Source: Aquirickettsia sp965229725 (GTDB taxonomy: Bacteria > Pseudomonadota > Alphaproteobacteria > Rickettsiales > Midichloriaceae). From it: 64,000 nt of DNA. How positions within the stretch are numbered: the stretch's first letter is position 1; the number at the start of each line of letters is the position of its first letter. The stretch spans positions 930,001 to 994,000 of the forward strand of contig OZ245923.1 in the NCBI GenBank assembly GCA_965229725.1, read 5' to 3'. Shown here piece after piece: positions 18,639 to 26,877 of the stretch. The notes under the pieces were generated by a model, which was not told where the DNA came from, made no database searches, and saw nothing but the letters and a program-made list of their open reading frames with translations. The translations under genes were made by a program, and so were the position numbers.

Positions 18639-19088
18639 ATGCTTGCTGTCGTATCAATTTTATTTATGTTGAGCTTTATACCTTTTATGGCGCTTATACT
18701 ATTTATATTTATAAAAAAAACAAATAAAAAAAAATTTAACAATCGTTTAAAGAGTATACAAGAAAATTCACCCTATAGGAAAACTCAAAATAATGTTAAG
18801 CCAAAAAATGATTTTTTATTTTTAGAAAAAGAGGATCTCAATTTAGATAAAGAACAAGAGTTGGATAAAGTTGAAAAAATTCATGATAGGGAACATGGCA
18901 AAGAAGAAGGAAAAATAGTTGGCATTGCTGAGCCAAAAGGTTTTTGGTCCAAATTTGTAATGTCTCAGAAATTAGGATTTATATTTGCAAGGTTAGCAAC
19001 AAGCGAAAACAAGGGTGAGGGTTTTTGGACAAATTTAATAAAAGCTCAAGATATCTCTCAAGGGAAAGACAAAGGCAGGGGTAGATAG
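18639..19088 (+). CDS. Conserved small membrane-anchored protein, function unknown
   Basis: 149 aa: an N-terminal hydrophobic anchor (residues about 3-26), a highly charged middle with many Glu and Lys (about 30-90), and a C-terminal part with two related segments, GFWSKFVMSQKLG and GFWTNLIKAQDIS, ending SQGKDKGRGR. The tail reminds me of short rickettsial hypothetical proteins, but I cannot name a family. Start could also be Met10 (18666). It diverges from the kinase-like gene with only 16 nt between the ATGs. Confidence 0.6.
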   Translation: MLAVVSILFMLSFIPFMALILFIFIKKTNKKKFNNRLKSIQENSPYRKTQNNVKPKNDFLFLEKEDLNLDKEQELDKVEKIHDREHGKEEGKIVGIAEPKGFWSKFVMSQKLGFIFARLATSENKGEGFWTNLIKAQDISQGKDKGRGR

Positions 19089-19117
19089 AAAATTCTAAAA
19101 TACAGACTGGATGGTAT

Positions 19118-20323
19118 TTATAAAGCTTGTCTTAAATCTTCAATTAATTTTCCTAATTTTTGAATACCCTCTATAATTTGTTCTGAGTTACAATAGGTGA
19201 AATTTAAACGCATGGCATTTTTAGCTTTCAATTTTTCGTCACTATAAAACACTTCTCCTGGCATAAAAGCTATACCATATTTCTTTAATGAAATATTAAG
19301 AAGTTGACAAGTATCGATGTCCTTCTCCAGCTTCACCCAGATAAACATACCATTATTTGGCACTTTATATTGTGCATTTTGTGGGAAATATTTTCTTAGT
19401 GCTACAATCATCACATCTCTTTGAGTTTTATATTTTATTCGCAATTTGTCTAGATGATCATTAAGCTGATTTTGAGCTAAAAAGTCTGCAATAATTTTTT
19501 GTGATAAAGTTGCTGTATTTAAGTCTGTGGCTTCTTTTATTATGTTCAATTTATCTATTAAACTCTCAGGCACAATCATCCATCCTACTTTAAGTGAAGG
19601 CATTAAGATTTTGGAAAATGTGCTAATATAAAATACCCAATCAGAATTGATTGACCTTAAAGGAAGTGTTGGTTTTTCATAATATAAAAATCCGTATGGA
19701 TCATCTTCTATAATTGGAATTTTATATTTTTTGGCCAATGCAACCAATTTTAATCGGGCAGTAAATGGCATATTTATCGCAAGTGGATTATGACCATCGG
19801 CAATTATATATATGAATTTTGGCCTAATCCCCGCTTTAAGATGTCGCTCCAACTCATTGATATCAATTCCAGAATCTCTTGTATTAACAGTAATGACATC
19901 CAATTCAAATGGCTTAATTGCTAGCATAAAACCTGGATAAATTAATTTTTCAACTATAATCTGATCATTTTGATTTAAGAGCAGTTTTGCTAATAAACTA
20001 ATCCCTTCCTGGCCGCCTGTTGTTAAAAAAACTTGTTCCTCTCTACAGGACACACTTCTTTCTTTCATTATTGAAACAATTTGTTTTTTAAGCTCTTTAG
20101 GTGGAGGTGCATATTGAAAATTACTACTATCTTCGTGCAGACAATTTATCATTGATTTCTCTAAAGCAGATATAGGAAACAACTTAGAAGATGGCAATCC
20201 CAGCGCAAATGATATCTTGATATGACCTTCTTCTGCTTCAAGTATTTGCCGAATAGCATTTTGTTTAGGATTTAGAACCCAGCTAGCATATTTATCTTCA
20301 TAAAAAAGAATATTATCTGACAT
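19118..20323 (-). CDS. PLP-dependent aminotransferase, class I/II (2-aminoadipate/LysN-like)
   Basis: A 401-aa fold-type I aminotransferase. Visible: ISFALGLPSSKLFP near the N-terminus, TTGGQEGISLLAKLL, the cofactor-binding IIEDDPYGFLYYE, and the PLP-lysine region YISTFSKILMPSLKVGWM with the Schiff-base Lys in STFSK. It resembles the stand-alone catalytic domain of MocR-type and 2-aminoadipate aminotransferases. Substrate cannot be assigned; multisubstrate amino-acid transamination is likely. Convergent with the preceding plus-strand gene. Confidence 0.85.
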   Translation of the reverse strand: MSDNILFYEDKYASWVLNPKQNAIRQILEAEEGHIKISFALGLPSSKLFPISALEKSMINCLHEDSSNFQYAPPPKELKKQIVSIMKERSVSCREEQVFLTTGGQEGISLLAKLLLNQNDQIIVEKLIYPGFMLAIKPFELDVITVNTRDSGIDINELERHLKAGIRPKFIYIIADGHNPLAINMPFTARLKLVALAKKYKIPIIEDDPYGFLYYEKPTLPLRSINSDWVFYISTFSKILMPSLKVGWMIVPESLIDKLNIIKEATDLNTATLSQKIIADFLAQNQLNDHLDKLRIKYKTQRDVMIVALRKYFPQNAQYKVPNNGMFIWVKLEKDIDTCQLLNISLKKYGIAFMPGEVFYSDEKLKAKNAMRLNFTYCNSEQIIEGIQKLGKLIEDLRQAL

Positions 20324-20482
20324 ATCAAATAGCTAAACTTCTATTTTTCTTTAATATCCTAATTGAGTCAATTGCTCTATAAATTACAATACTCACATAA
20401 ATATTTAAAATTTTTTTCATAACATATCATTTTTCTTAGTAAGAAATATTTTCACCTTTATGCTCTGTAAAGTGCACATATT

Positions 20483-21664
20483 CTAAGCATTAAATCCAGC
20501 AACATAGCCTGAAGACCAGGCCCATTGAAAATTATAACCTCCTAGCCAACCGGTAACATCCACCACTTCGCCAATAAAAAATAAGCCAGGTACTTTATTT
20601 GCTGCCATAGTTTTAGATGATAATTCGTTGGTATCAATTCCACCTACGGTTACTTCTGCTTTCTTATATCCTTCTGTACCATCTATTTTAACCACAAAAT
20701 TATGGAGTGAGTAGGCAATCTTTTCAAGTTCAACTGATTTGCAATCAACTATTTTTTTATCAAATCCATAAGTTAAGGACAAGGTATCCACCAATCTTTT
20801 AGGCAGATATTCTTTCAAAAAACTACTGAGCAAACTCTTATTATTTTTATTACATAGAAACAATTCTTTCATATCTATTTCTGGTAATAAGTTAATAACT
20901 ATTTCTGCTTGTTTTGGTTGTTCCAAATAAGATGAAATCTGCAAAATTGCTGGTCCACTTAATCCTCTATGGGTAAATAGAATATTCTCTCTAAACTGAG
21001 TATTTTTATTAGAAACTACAGAATGAATCGAAATCCCACTTAAATTTTTGAAGGATTCTAAATCTGGTGCGGCAAAAGTTAATGGTACCAAAGCAGGACG
21101 TGGAGTGACTATTTTCAGGTCAAATTGTTTAGCAATTTGATAACCAAAATCAGATGAGCCAAGTTTTGGTATAGAAAGACCACCACTAGCAATGATTAAC
21201 GATTGAGATTGAAAAATACCCTGGCTGGTTTCTAGGTAGAACTCATCATTTTTAGTGACTAGTGATATTGAACAATCAAGCAATAAAGTGACATTATACA
21301 TCTTACATTCTGTAACTAGCATGTTGATAATTTGCATAGCTGAACCATCACAAAACAGCTGTCCTAGAGTTTTTTCGTGATAAGAAATGTTATAACTTTC
21401 TACTAACCTTATAAAATTATATTGGGTATATCTAGCCAATGCAGAAATCATAAAGTGTGGATTTTTTGAGAGATAGTTTTTAGGACTGGTACGTAAGTTG
21501 GTGAAATTACACCTACCACCACCGGAAATTCTAATTTTTTCGCCAATTTTATTAGTATGCTCAATAAGCAAAACTTTTCTACCACGCTTTCCTGCGGTTA
21601 ATGCGGCCATAAGCCCTGCAGCCCCAGCACCAACAATAATCACATCATATTTAACCGTATTCAC
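20483..21664 (-). CDS. HI0933-type NAD(P)/FAD-dependent flavoprotein
   Basis: A 393-aa flavoprotein of the HI0933/YhiN family. The N-terminal dinucleotide motif is DVIIVGAGAAGLMAALTAG, followed by the family signature KIRISGGGRCNFTN. Further markers are IASGGLSIPKLGSSDFGY and the C-terminal GGIDTNELSSKTM and GLFFIGEVVDVTGWLGGYN. Biochemical role is poorly defined. The start is a GTG at 21664; a TAA lies directly upstream in frame, so no longer start exists. Confidence 0.88.
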   Translation of the reverse strand: MNTVKYDVIIVGAGAAGLMAALTAGKRGRKVLLIEHTNKIGEKIRISGGGRCNFTNLRTSPKNYLSKNPHFMISALARYTQYNFIRLVESYNISYHEKTLGQLFCDGSAMQIINMLVTECKMYNVTLLLDCSISLVTKNDEFYLETSQGIFQSQSLIIASGGLSIPKLGSSDFGYQIAKQFDLKIVTPRPALVPLTFAAPDLESFKNLSGISIHSVVSNKNTQFRENILFTHRGLSGPAILQISSYLEQPKQAEIVINLLPEIDMKELFLCNKNNKSLLSSFLKEYLPKRLVDTLSLTYGFDKKIVDCKSVELEKIAYSLHNFVVKIDGTEGYKKAEVTVGGIDTNELSSKTMAANKVPGLFFIGEVVDVTGWLGGYNFQWAWSSGYVAGFNA

Positions 21665-21941
21665 TTAAGTGCCCTTAAAAAATAACCATAATCAAGAGCT
21701 AGACTATATACCATTTCGACGTACAATTATATACTCAAATCTTATATATCTCAGGAGATTAACTTTATTACATAATTCCATTACAACCATTTATATGCTC
21801 TTAATTCTACGTCAATTATTATTAAAATACAGATCAGAACGTTTGATTGTAAAAATTTATACGTTATATCCTTATTACTCATTGAAAATTACCAAGTAAT
21901 AATATATATTATGTCTAGGTTTAAATTATTTCATAAATACT

Positions 21942-22661
21942 ATGATGGACTATACAAATTATGCGCAAACTAATGTTCAAAGACCAGGCTATAATGAGGG
22001 TCTAAGAACATACATGCTATCTGTTTTTCAAAACATGGGCATAGCCCTTGTGATTACTGCACTAGTTGCAATGTTTACTGCGTCTTCGCCAGCGTTGATG
22101 AATACTATATTTTCTACTCCATTGCAATGGGTGGTGATGCTAGCTCCTTTAGGTATGGTATTTTTCCTGAGTGCTAAGATTATGTCTATGTCCGTATCTG
22201 GCGCTAGAATGGCACTGTGGACTTTTGCAGCTCTGATGGGCCTTTCTTTATCTTCCATATTCTATGTTTATACCAGCGAAAGCATTGCGAAGGTTTTCTT
22301 TATCACAGCCTCACTATTTGGATCAATGGCAATATATGGTCATACAACAAAAAGAGATTTATCTGGAATGGGATCTTTTTTAATGATGGGAGTAATAGGC
22401 ATTTTTATTGCAAGCCTTGCAAATATGTTTTTTCAAAGCTCAGCATTAGGTAATGTGTTGTCATATATTGGTGTTATTGTGTTTACACTTTTAACAGCCT
22501 ATGACGTACAAATGTTAAAATCAGTGTATTACCAAATGGGAGCGACAGGATCTAATGAAATGGCTCAAAAAACATCGATATACGGTGCTTTAAATTTATA
22601 TATGGATTTTATAAATTTGTTTATCTTCTTGTTAAGAATTTTTGGTGTGAGAAGAGATTAA
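21942..22661 (+). CDS. Bax inhibitor-1/YccA family membrane protein
   Basis: A 239-aa protein with about seven transmembrane helices (residues about 33-235), including ALVITALVAMF, PLGMVFFLSAKI and FTLLTAYDVQMLKSVY, and the family tail SIYGALNLYMDFINLFIFLLRIFG. The family includes pH-sensitive calcium-leak channels (BsYetJ) and FtsH modulators (YccA). Two adjacent ATGs (21942 and 21945). Followed by a strong terminator. Confidence 0.93.
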   Translation: MMDYTNYAQTNVQRPGYNEGLRTYMLSVFQNMGIALVITALVAMFTASSPALMNTIFSTPLQWVVMLAPLGMVFFLSAKIMSMSVSGARMALWTFAALMGLSLSSIFYVYTSESIAKVFFITASLFGSMAIYGHTTKRDLSGMGSFLMMGVIGIFIASLANMFFQSSALGNVLSYIGVIVFTLLTAYDVQMLKSVYYQMGATGSNEMAQKTSIYGALNLYMDFINLFIFLLRIFGVRRD

Positions 22662-22695
22662 GCGATTCTAAGGGATTACTATAAATGCAATCCCT

Positions 22696-22732
22696 GGTGC
22701 ATTGCCGACTTTTTAGCAAGTGCGCCTTTTTT
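22696..22732 (+). terminator. Rho-independent terminator after the Bax-inhibitor gene
   Basis: Stem GGTGCA/TGCGCC (one G-U pair) continued by TTGC/GCAA with one bulged G, loop CGACTTTTTA, then six T at 22727-22732. It lies 35 nt after the stop and only 34 nt before the gyrA start. Confidence 0.75.
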
Positions 22733-22766
22733 AAATTTTTTATTATCATTTTATTAAATTGTAGAT

Positions 22767-25448
22767 TTGGAACAAGATATTTCAAAATTAGGTAACACAG
22801 TTTCTGTATCAATTGAGAATGAGATGCAGAATGCGTATTTAGATTACGCTATGAGTGTAATTGTAAGTCGTGCATTGCCTGACTGTAGGGATGGTTTAAA
22901 ACCAGTTCATAGAAGAATACTTTTTGCTATGAATGACACTGGAAATCTTCATGACAAGCCATATAGAAAATCTGCAAGAGTGATTGGTGAAGTGATGGGT
23001 AAATATCATCCTCATGGTGATAGTGCGATTTATTCTGCTCTAGTGAGAATGGCGCAAGATTTTTCATTAAGATTACCATTAATAGATGGTCAAGGAAACT
23101 TTGGATCCATTGATGGAGATTCTCCTGCTCAGATGAGATACACTGAAACTAGGCTTGCGAAGTCTGCAAGCTTTATTCTGCAGGATATTGATAAAAATAC
23201 AGTTGATTTTCAAGATAACTATGATGGTTCTGAAAGAGAGCCAAAAGTACTACCTTCAAGATTTCCAAATTTATTAGTCAATGGTGCAAGTGGCATTGCT
23301 GTTGGAATGGCAACCAATATACCAACCCACAATTTAGGTGAAGTTATTGATGCATGTTGTGCAATAATGGATAATCCTGAAATTTCAGATCTAGAATTAT
23401 TTGAATTAGTACCAGCTCCAGACTTTCCAACAGGTGGAGAAATTATCAATGGTGACAATGCAAAGATTGCTATTCTAAAAGGTAGGGGTAGCGTAATAGT
23501 TAGGGGTAAATCCTCCATAGAGGAAAAGAATGGAAGAGAATCAATAATAATATCTGAGATACCGTATCAAGTAAATAAATCAGAAATGCTCAAGTCAATT
23601 GAGCATCTTACAAGAGAAAAGGTAATTGAAGGCATATCTGAAATAAGAGATGAAACTAATAAATTGGGGATTAGGGTTGTTATTGAACTTAAGCGTGAAG
23701 CTCACCCGGATGTGATATTGAATCAGTTATATCAAAATACCCAGTTACAAAATAGCTTCAGTGTAAATATGCTTGCACTTAATGATGGCAAACCAGAAGT
23801 TATGGGGGTCAGAGCTGTCTTAAATGCATTTATAGATTTTAGAAGAGAAGTAATTAAGAGGAGAACTTCCTACCTACTTAATAAAGCAAGAACAAGAGCA
23901 CATCTATTAATTGGCCTTGCTATCGCTGTTGCCAATATTGATGAAATAATTGCACTTATCAAGTCTTCTGCCGACACACAGGCTGCTAAAACCGGCTTAA
24001 TGAAGCGTGAGTGGAAATCTGAGCAGATAGTACCTTTGCTTAACTTAGTTGCTGATCATAGAAATGAGATTAGAGACGGCAAGTGTTTTTTAACTGAAGA
24101 GCAAGCTAAAGCAATATTAGAAATGAAGTTGCAACGCTTAACAGCGCTAGAAAAAGGTAAGATTGACAATGAGTTAGCAGAACTAGCAAAGACAATTCAA
24201 GAATATTTAGAATTGTTGTTTTCAGATGAGAAATTAATGAATCTAATTAAAGAAGAGTTACTAACTGTTAAATCTGAAATTGCGACACCAAGAAAAACTG
24301 CAATTAAAAATGAAGGAATAGATGTTTCCGATGAAGATTTAATTCAAAAAGAAGACATGGTAGTAACCCTAACTAAAACAGGGTTTATCAAAAGAGTTCC
24401 ATTAAATGTATATAGAGCACAAAAGCGTGGTGGCAAAGGCAGATCTGCGATGACAATGTATGAGGAAGATATCATTACGGAATTGCTTGTAACAAACACA
24501 CATGCTCCTTTATTGTTTTTCTCATCACTTGGAAAAGTTTATAAATTAAAAGTTTATAAATTGCCAATTGCCAGCCCACAATCTAAAGGTAGAGCACTAG
24601 TAAACTTATTACCTATAGAGCAAAATGACAGCATTGCTAGCATTATGCCAATGCCTGAAAATATTGATGAACTAGATAAATTGAACATGGTATTTTCAAC
24701 ACACAAAGGCAATGCTAGAAGGAATAGTCTGAGTGACTTTACAAATATTCAGGCAAATGGAAAAATAGCGATTAAGTTAAGTGAAGGAGATAAGTTAGTT
24801 GGAGTATCAGTATGTGAAAATGATTCCCATATTTTATTAGCTACTAGTAAAGGAAAAGCTGTTAGGTTCCCTATTGAAGCACTGAGAGTATTTAAAAGCA
24901 GATCATCAGATGGTGTCAAAGCAGCTAAATTATCTGGCGGGAAAGATACTGTTGTTTCAATGTCTATATTAAATTCTGGCGAACTAGATATTCTAAAAAG
25001 AGATGAATATTTAAAGATTCCCCTTAAAACAAGGTTGAAATTAGCTTTAGAATTGTCAGGAAAATCTCAAAAACAACTAGACATTGGTGGGATGGATGTT
25101 AATAAAATTGCTCAAGATGAGCAATTTATTCTGACTATCACAGAAAATGGTTACGGTAAAAGAACATCAGCATATGAATACAGAGTAACAAATCGTAATA
25201 GCCAGGGTGTTCTGAATATTGATACTGGAACCAGAAATGGCTTGGTTATTTCATCATTTCCAGTTAAGGAAGATGATCAAATAATGTTAATGACAAACTT
25301 GGGCACAATTATTAGAACTGAAGTTAACAAAATAAGAGTAACTAGTAGAAATGCAAAAGGAGTCAAGATAATAGATTTAAACAAAAATGAAAAGGTTGTG
25401 TCTATTTCTAAAATATCTGTTGAAGATGAAGGTGAAGACGAAGATTAA
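22767..25448 (+). CDS. gyrA: DNA gyrase subunit A
   Basis: A full-length 893-aa GyrA. The N-terminal breakage-reunion domain carries YLDYAMSVIVSRALPDCRDG, KYHPHGDSAIYSALVRMAQ and the catalytic Tyr in AQMRYTE; the C-terminal beta-pinwheel contains a GyrA box (QKRGGKGRSA). An extra segment near residues 735-790 of the last domain is also seen in other alphaproteobacterial GyrA proteins. The quinolone-determining region has Ser86 (E. coli 83) but Ser90 where E. coli has Asp87. Start is TTG at 22767, preceded in frame by a nearby TAA. Confidence 0.96.
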   Translation: MEQDISKLGNTVSVSIENEMQNAYLDYAMSVIVSRALPDCRDGLKPVHRRILFAMNDTGNLHDKPYRKSARVIGEVMGKYHPHGDSAIYSALVRMAQDFSLRLPLIDGQGNFGSIDGDSPAQMRYTETRLAKSASFILQDIDKNTVDFQDNYDGSEREPKVLPSRFPNLLVNGASGIAVGMATNIPTHNLGEVIDACCAIMDNPEISDLELFELVPAPDFPTGGEIINGDNAKIAILKGRGSVIVRGKSSIEEKNGRESIIISEIPYQVNKSEMLKSIEHLTREKVIEGISEIRDETNKLGIRVVIELKREAHPDVILNQLYQNTQLQNSFSVNMLALNDGKPEVMGVRAVLNAFIDFRREVIKRRTSYLLNKARTRAHLLIGLAIAVANIDEIIALIKSSADTQAAKTGLMKREWKSEQIVPLLNLVADHRNEIRDGKCFLTEEQAKAILEMKLQRLTALEKGKIDNELAELAKTIQEYLELLFSDEKLMNLIKEELLTVKSEIATPRKTAIKNEGIDVSDEDLIQKEDMVVTLTKTGFIKRVPLNVYRAQKRGGKGRSAMTMYEEDIITELLVTNTHAPLLFFSSLGKVYKLKVYKLPIASPQSKGRALVNLLPIEQNDSIASIMPMPENIDELDKLNMVFSTHKGNARRNSLSDFTNIQANGKIAIKLSEGDKLVGVSVCENDSHILLATSKGKAVRFPIEALRVFKSRSSDGVKAAKLSGGKDTVVSMSILNSGELDILKRDEYLKIPLKTRLKLALELSGKSQKQLDIGGMDVNKIAQDEQFILTITENGYGKRTSAYEYRVTNRNSQGVLNIDTGTRNGLVISSFPVKEDDQIMLMTNLGTIIRTEVNKIRVTSRNAKGVKIIDLNKNEKVVSISKISVEDEGEDED

Positions 25449-26778
25449 TTATAAAGCAATTATAATTTGCAACTATCTTTTTGCCTTTGTTATAATTTAT
25501 CTAGCTAATATCACTTTTTCGCATTCAAAGATTGAAATCAGTATCAACGATGGGATATCAGAAGCATTGCCCGTTGCAATCTCTGAATTCAATGGTGACA
25601 ACCTAGATTCTATAGAATTTGGTGCTAAAATCAGGGAAGTTTTGGTGAATGATTTAGAAAATTCTGGCTTATTCAGGGTTATAGACAATGAGGCATTCTT
25701 GGAGCTACCAGCATTTATTAAAACTCCTGTTTTTACTAATTGGCGTACAATTAATGCAAATATGTTATTGGTCACAAAGGTTAATTTAGATAGAGAAAAT
25801 AATTTTGTTAATGTTAGTTATAAACTATACGATACATTTAAAGAAAAAGAAGTGGAAAATGGTGAATATAAAATTGTTACAGACGGATGGAGGAGGATCG
25901 CACATAAAATAGCCAATAGTATTTATAAAAAGTTTCTTGGTGTTGAAGGATATTTTGATTCACGCATCATATTTATTTCTGAAAAAGGGGATGAGAATAA
26001 TAGGATAAAAAGACTAGCTATAATGGATCAAGATGGAGCAAATTTTAAATTTTTAACTAGTGGAAATGAGTTAACATTATCCCCAAGATTTGATCCAAAA
26101 TCTCAAAGAATAACTTTTATGAGTTATAAAAATAGAAAGCAACCACCAAAAGTATATGTATTAGATTTAGAAACGGGAGAACAAGATTTAGTCGGAGATA
26201 TGTCAGGAATGACTTTTGCTCCATATTTTGCTCCTGATAATAATCATATAATTATGTCGCTTGCAAAAAGGGGCACAACCAATATTTATGAAATTGATTT
26301 AAATTCAAGAATAAAGAAAGAATTAACCAGTTCTTCGGGGGGTATTGATACATCACCATCTTATTCACCAGATGGCAACAGTATTTTATTTAATTCTGAC
26401 AGAGCCGGAGCTAGGAGTCAAATTTATACAATGGATAGAAATGGCTCAAATATAAACAGAGTAAGCAAAGGAGAAGGAAGTTACCGAACTCCAACATGGT
26501 CTCCTGATGGTAAGTGGATAGCATTTACTAAGATATTATCAGGTAATTTTTATATAGGCATTATGAAACCTGATGGTAGTGATGAAAGATTATTAACTAG
26601 TAGTTGGCTAGAAGAAGGGCCTTCCTGGGCTCCTAATAGCAGAACAATTATTTTTAGTAGGCAAAAAAGGACTGGGGAAAACAAACTTTATGCTATCGAT
26701 ATTGATGGAAATAACGAGAGGTTATTTTATTCTCCAACTAATGGATCTCAACCTTCTTGGTCAGCACATTTAAATTAG
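25426..26778 (+). CDS. tolB: TolB, periplasmic beta-propeller of the Tol-Pal system
   Basis: TolB works with Pal and TolA in outer-membrane integrity and constriction. The protein has an N-terminal signal segment (IIICNYLFAFVIIYLANITF), the TolB N-terminal domain (INDGISEALPVAISEF, VLVNDLENSGLFRVID) and propeller repeats such as DTSPSYSPDGNSILFNSD and PTWSPDGKWIAF. The frame is open from 25387, but the ATG at 25426 gives a cleaner signal peptide and a 23-nt overlap with gyrA. gyrA-tolB coupling suggests co-transcription. Confidence 0.93.
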   Translation: MKVKTKINYKAIIICNYLFAFVIIYLANITFSHSKIEISINDGISEALPVAISEFNGDNLDSIEFGAKIREVLVNDLENSGLFRVIDNEAFLELPAFIKTPVFTNWRTINANMLLVTKVNLDRENNFVNVSYKLYDTFKEKEVENGEYKIVTDGWRRIAHKIANSIYKKFLGVEGYFDSRIIFISEKGDENNRIKRLAIMDQDGANFKFLTSGNELTLSPRFDPKSQRITFMSYKNRKQPPKVYVLDLETGEQDLVGDMSGMTFAPYFAPDNNHIIMSLAKRGTTNIYEIDLNSRIKKELTSSSGGIDTSPSYSPDGNSILFNSDRAGARSQIYTMDRNGSNINRVSKGEGSYRTPTWSPDGKWIAFTKILSGNFYIGIMKPDGSDERLLTSSWLEEGPSWAPNSRTIIFSRQKRTGENKLYAIDIDGNNERLFYSPTNGSQPSWSAHLN

Positions 26779-26813
26779 TTAAATACCACCTTAAAATTAT
26801 ATTTTTATAACTT

Positions 26814-26844
26814 TAACCTAATTGTAACATTACACATGTATAAT
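26814..26844 (+). promoter_or_regulatory. Putative regulated promoter of the helicase/J/ankyrin gene
   Basis: TAACCTAATTGTAACA at 26814-26829, nine bases, then TATAAT at 26839-26844, 34 nt before the ATG at 26878. The same 16-mer with the same 9-nt spacing to TATAAT occurs on the other strand at 44615-44585 upstream of the 146-aa gene. There is no good -35 consensus, so the 16-mer may be an activator-binding or alternative -35 element. It contains TGTAA, part of a small inverted repeat TGTAACATTACA in this copy. Confidence 0.6.
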
Positions 26845-26877
26845 GCAGGAAAATGTAATTTAATATGAATATAATTT

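Noticed and set aside
18623..18742. 40-residue N-terminal extension of the kinase-like gene from a TTG
   Set aside because: It would lie antisense to the start of the divergent gene and lacks conserved features; the ATG at 18622 precedes the family-like region.
21669..21899. 76-codon open frame on the plus strand between the HI0933-type flavoprotein and the Bax-inhibitor gene
   Set aside because: No ribosome binding site, no recognisable domain and low-complexity AT-rich composition; it fits a chance open frame in an intergenic region.
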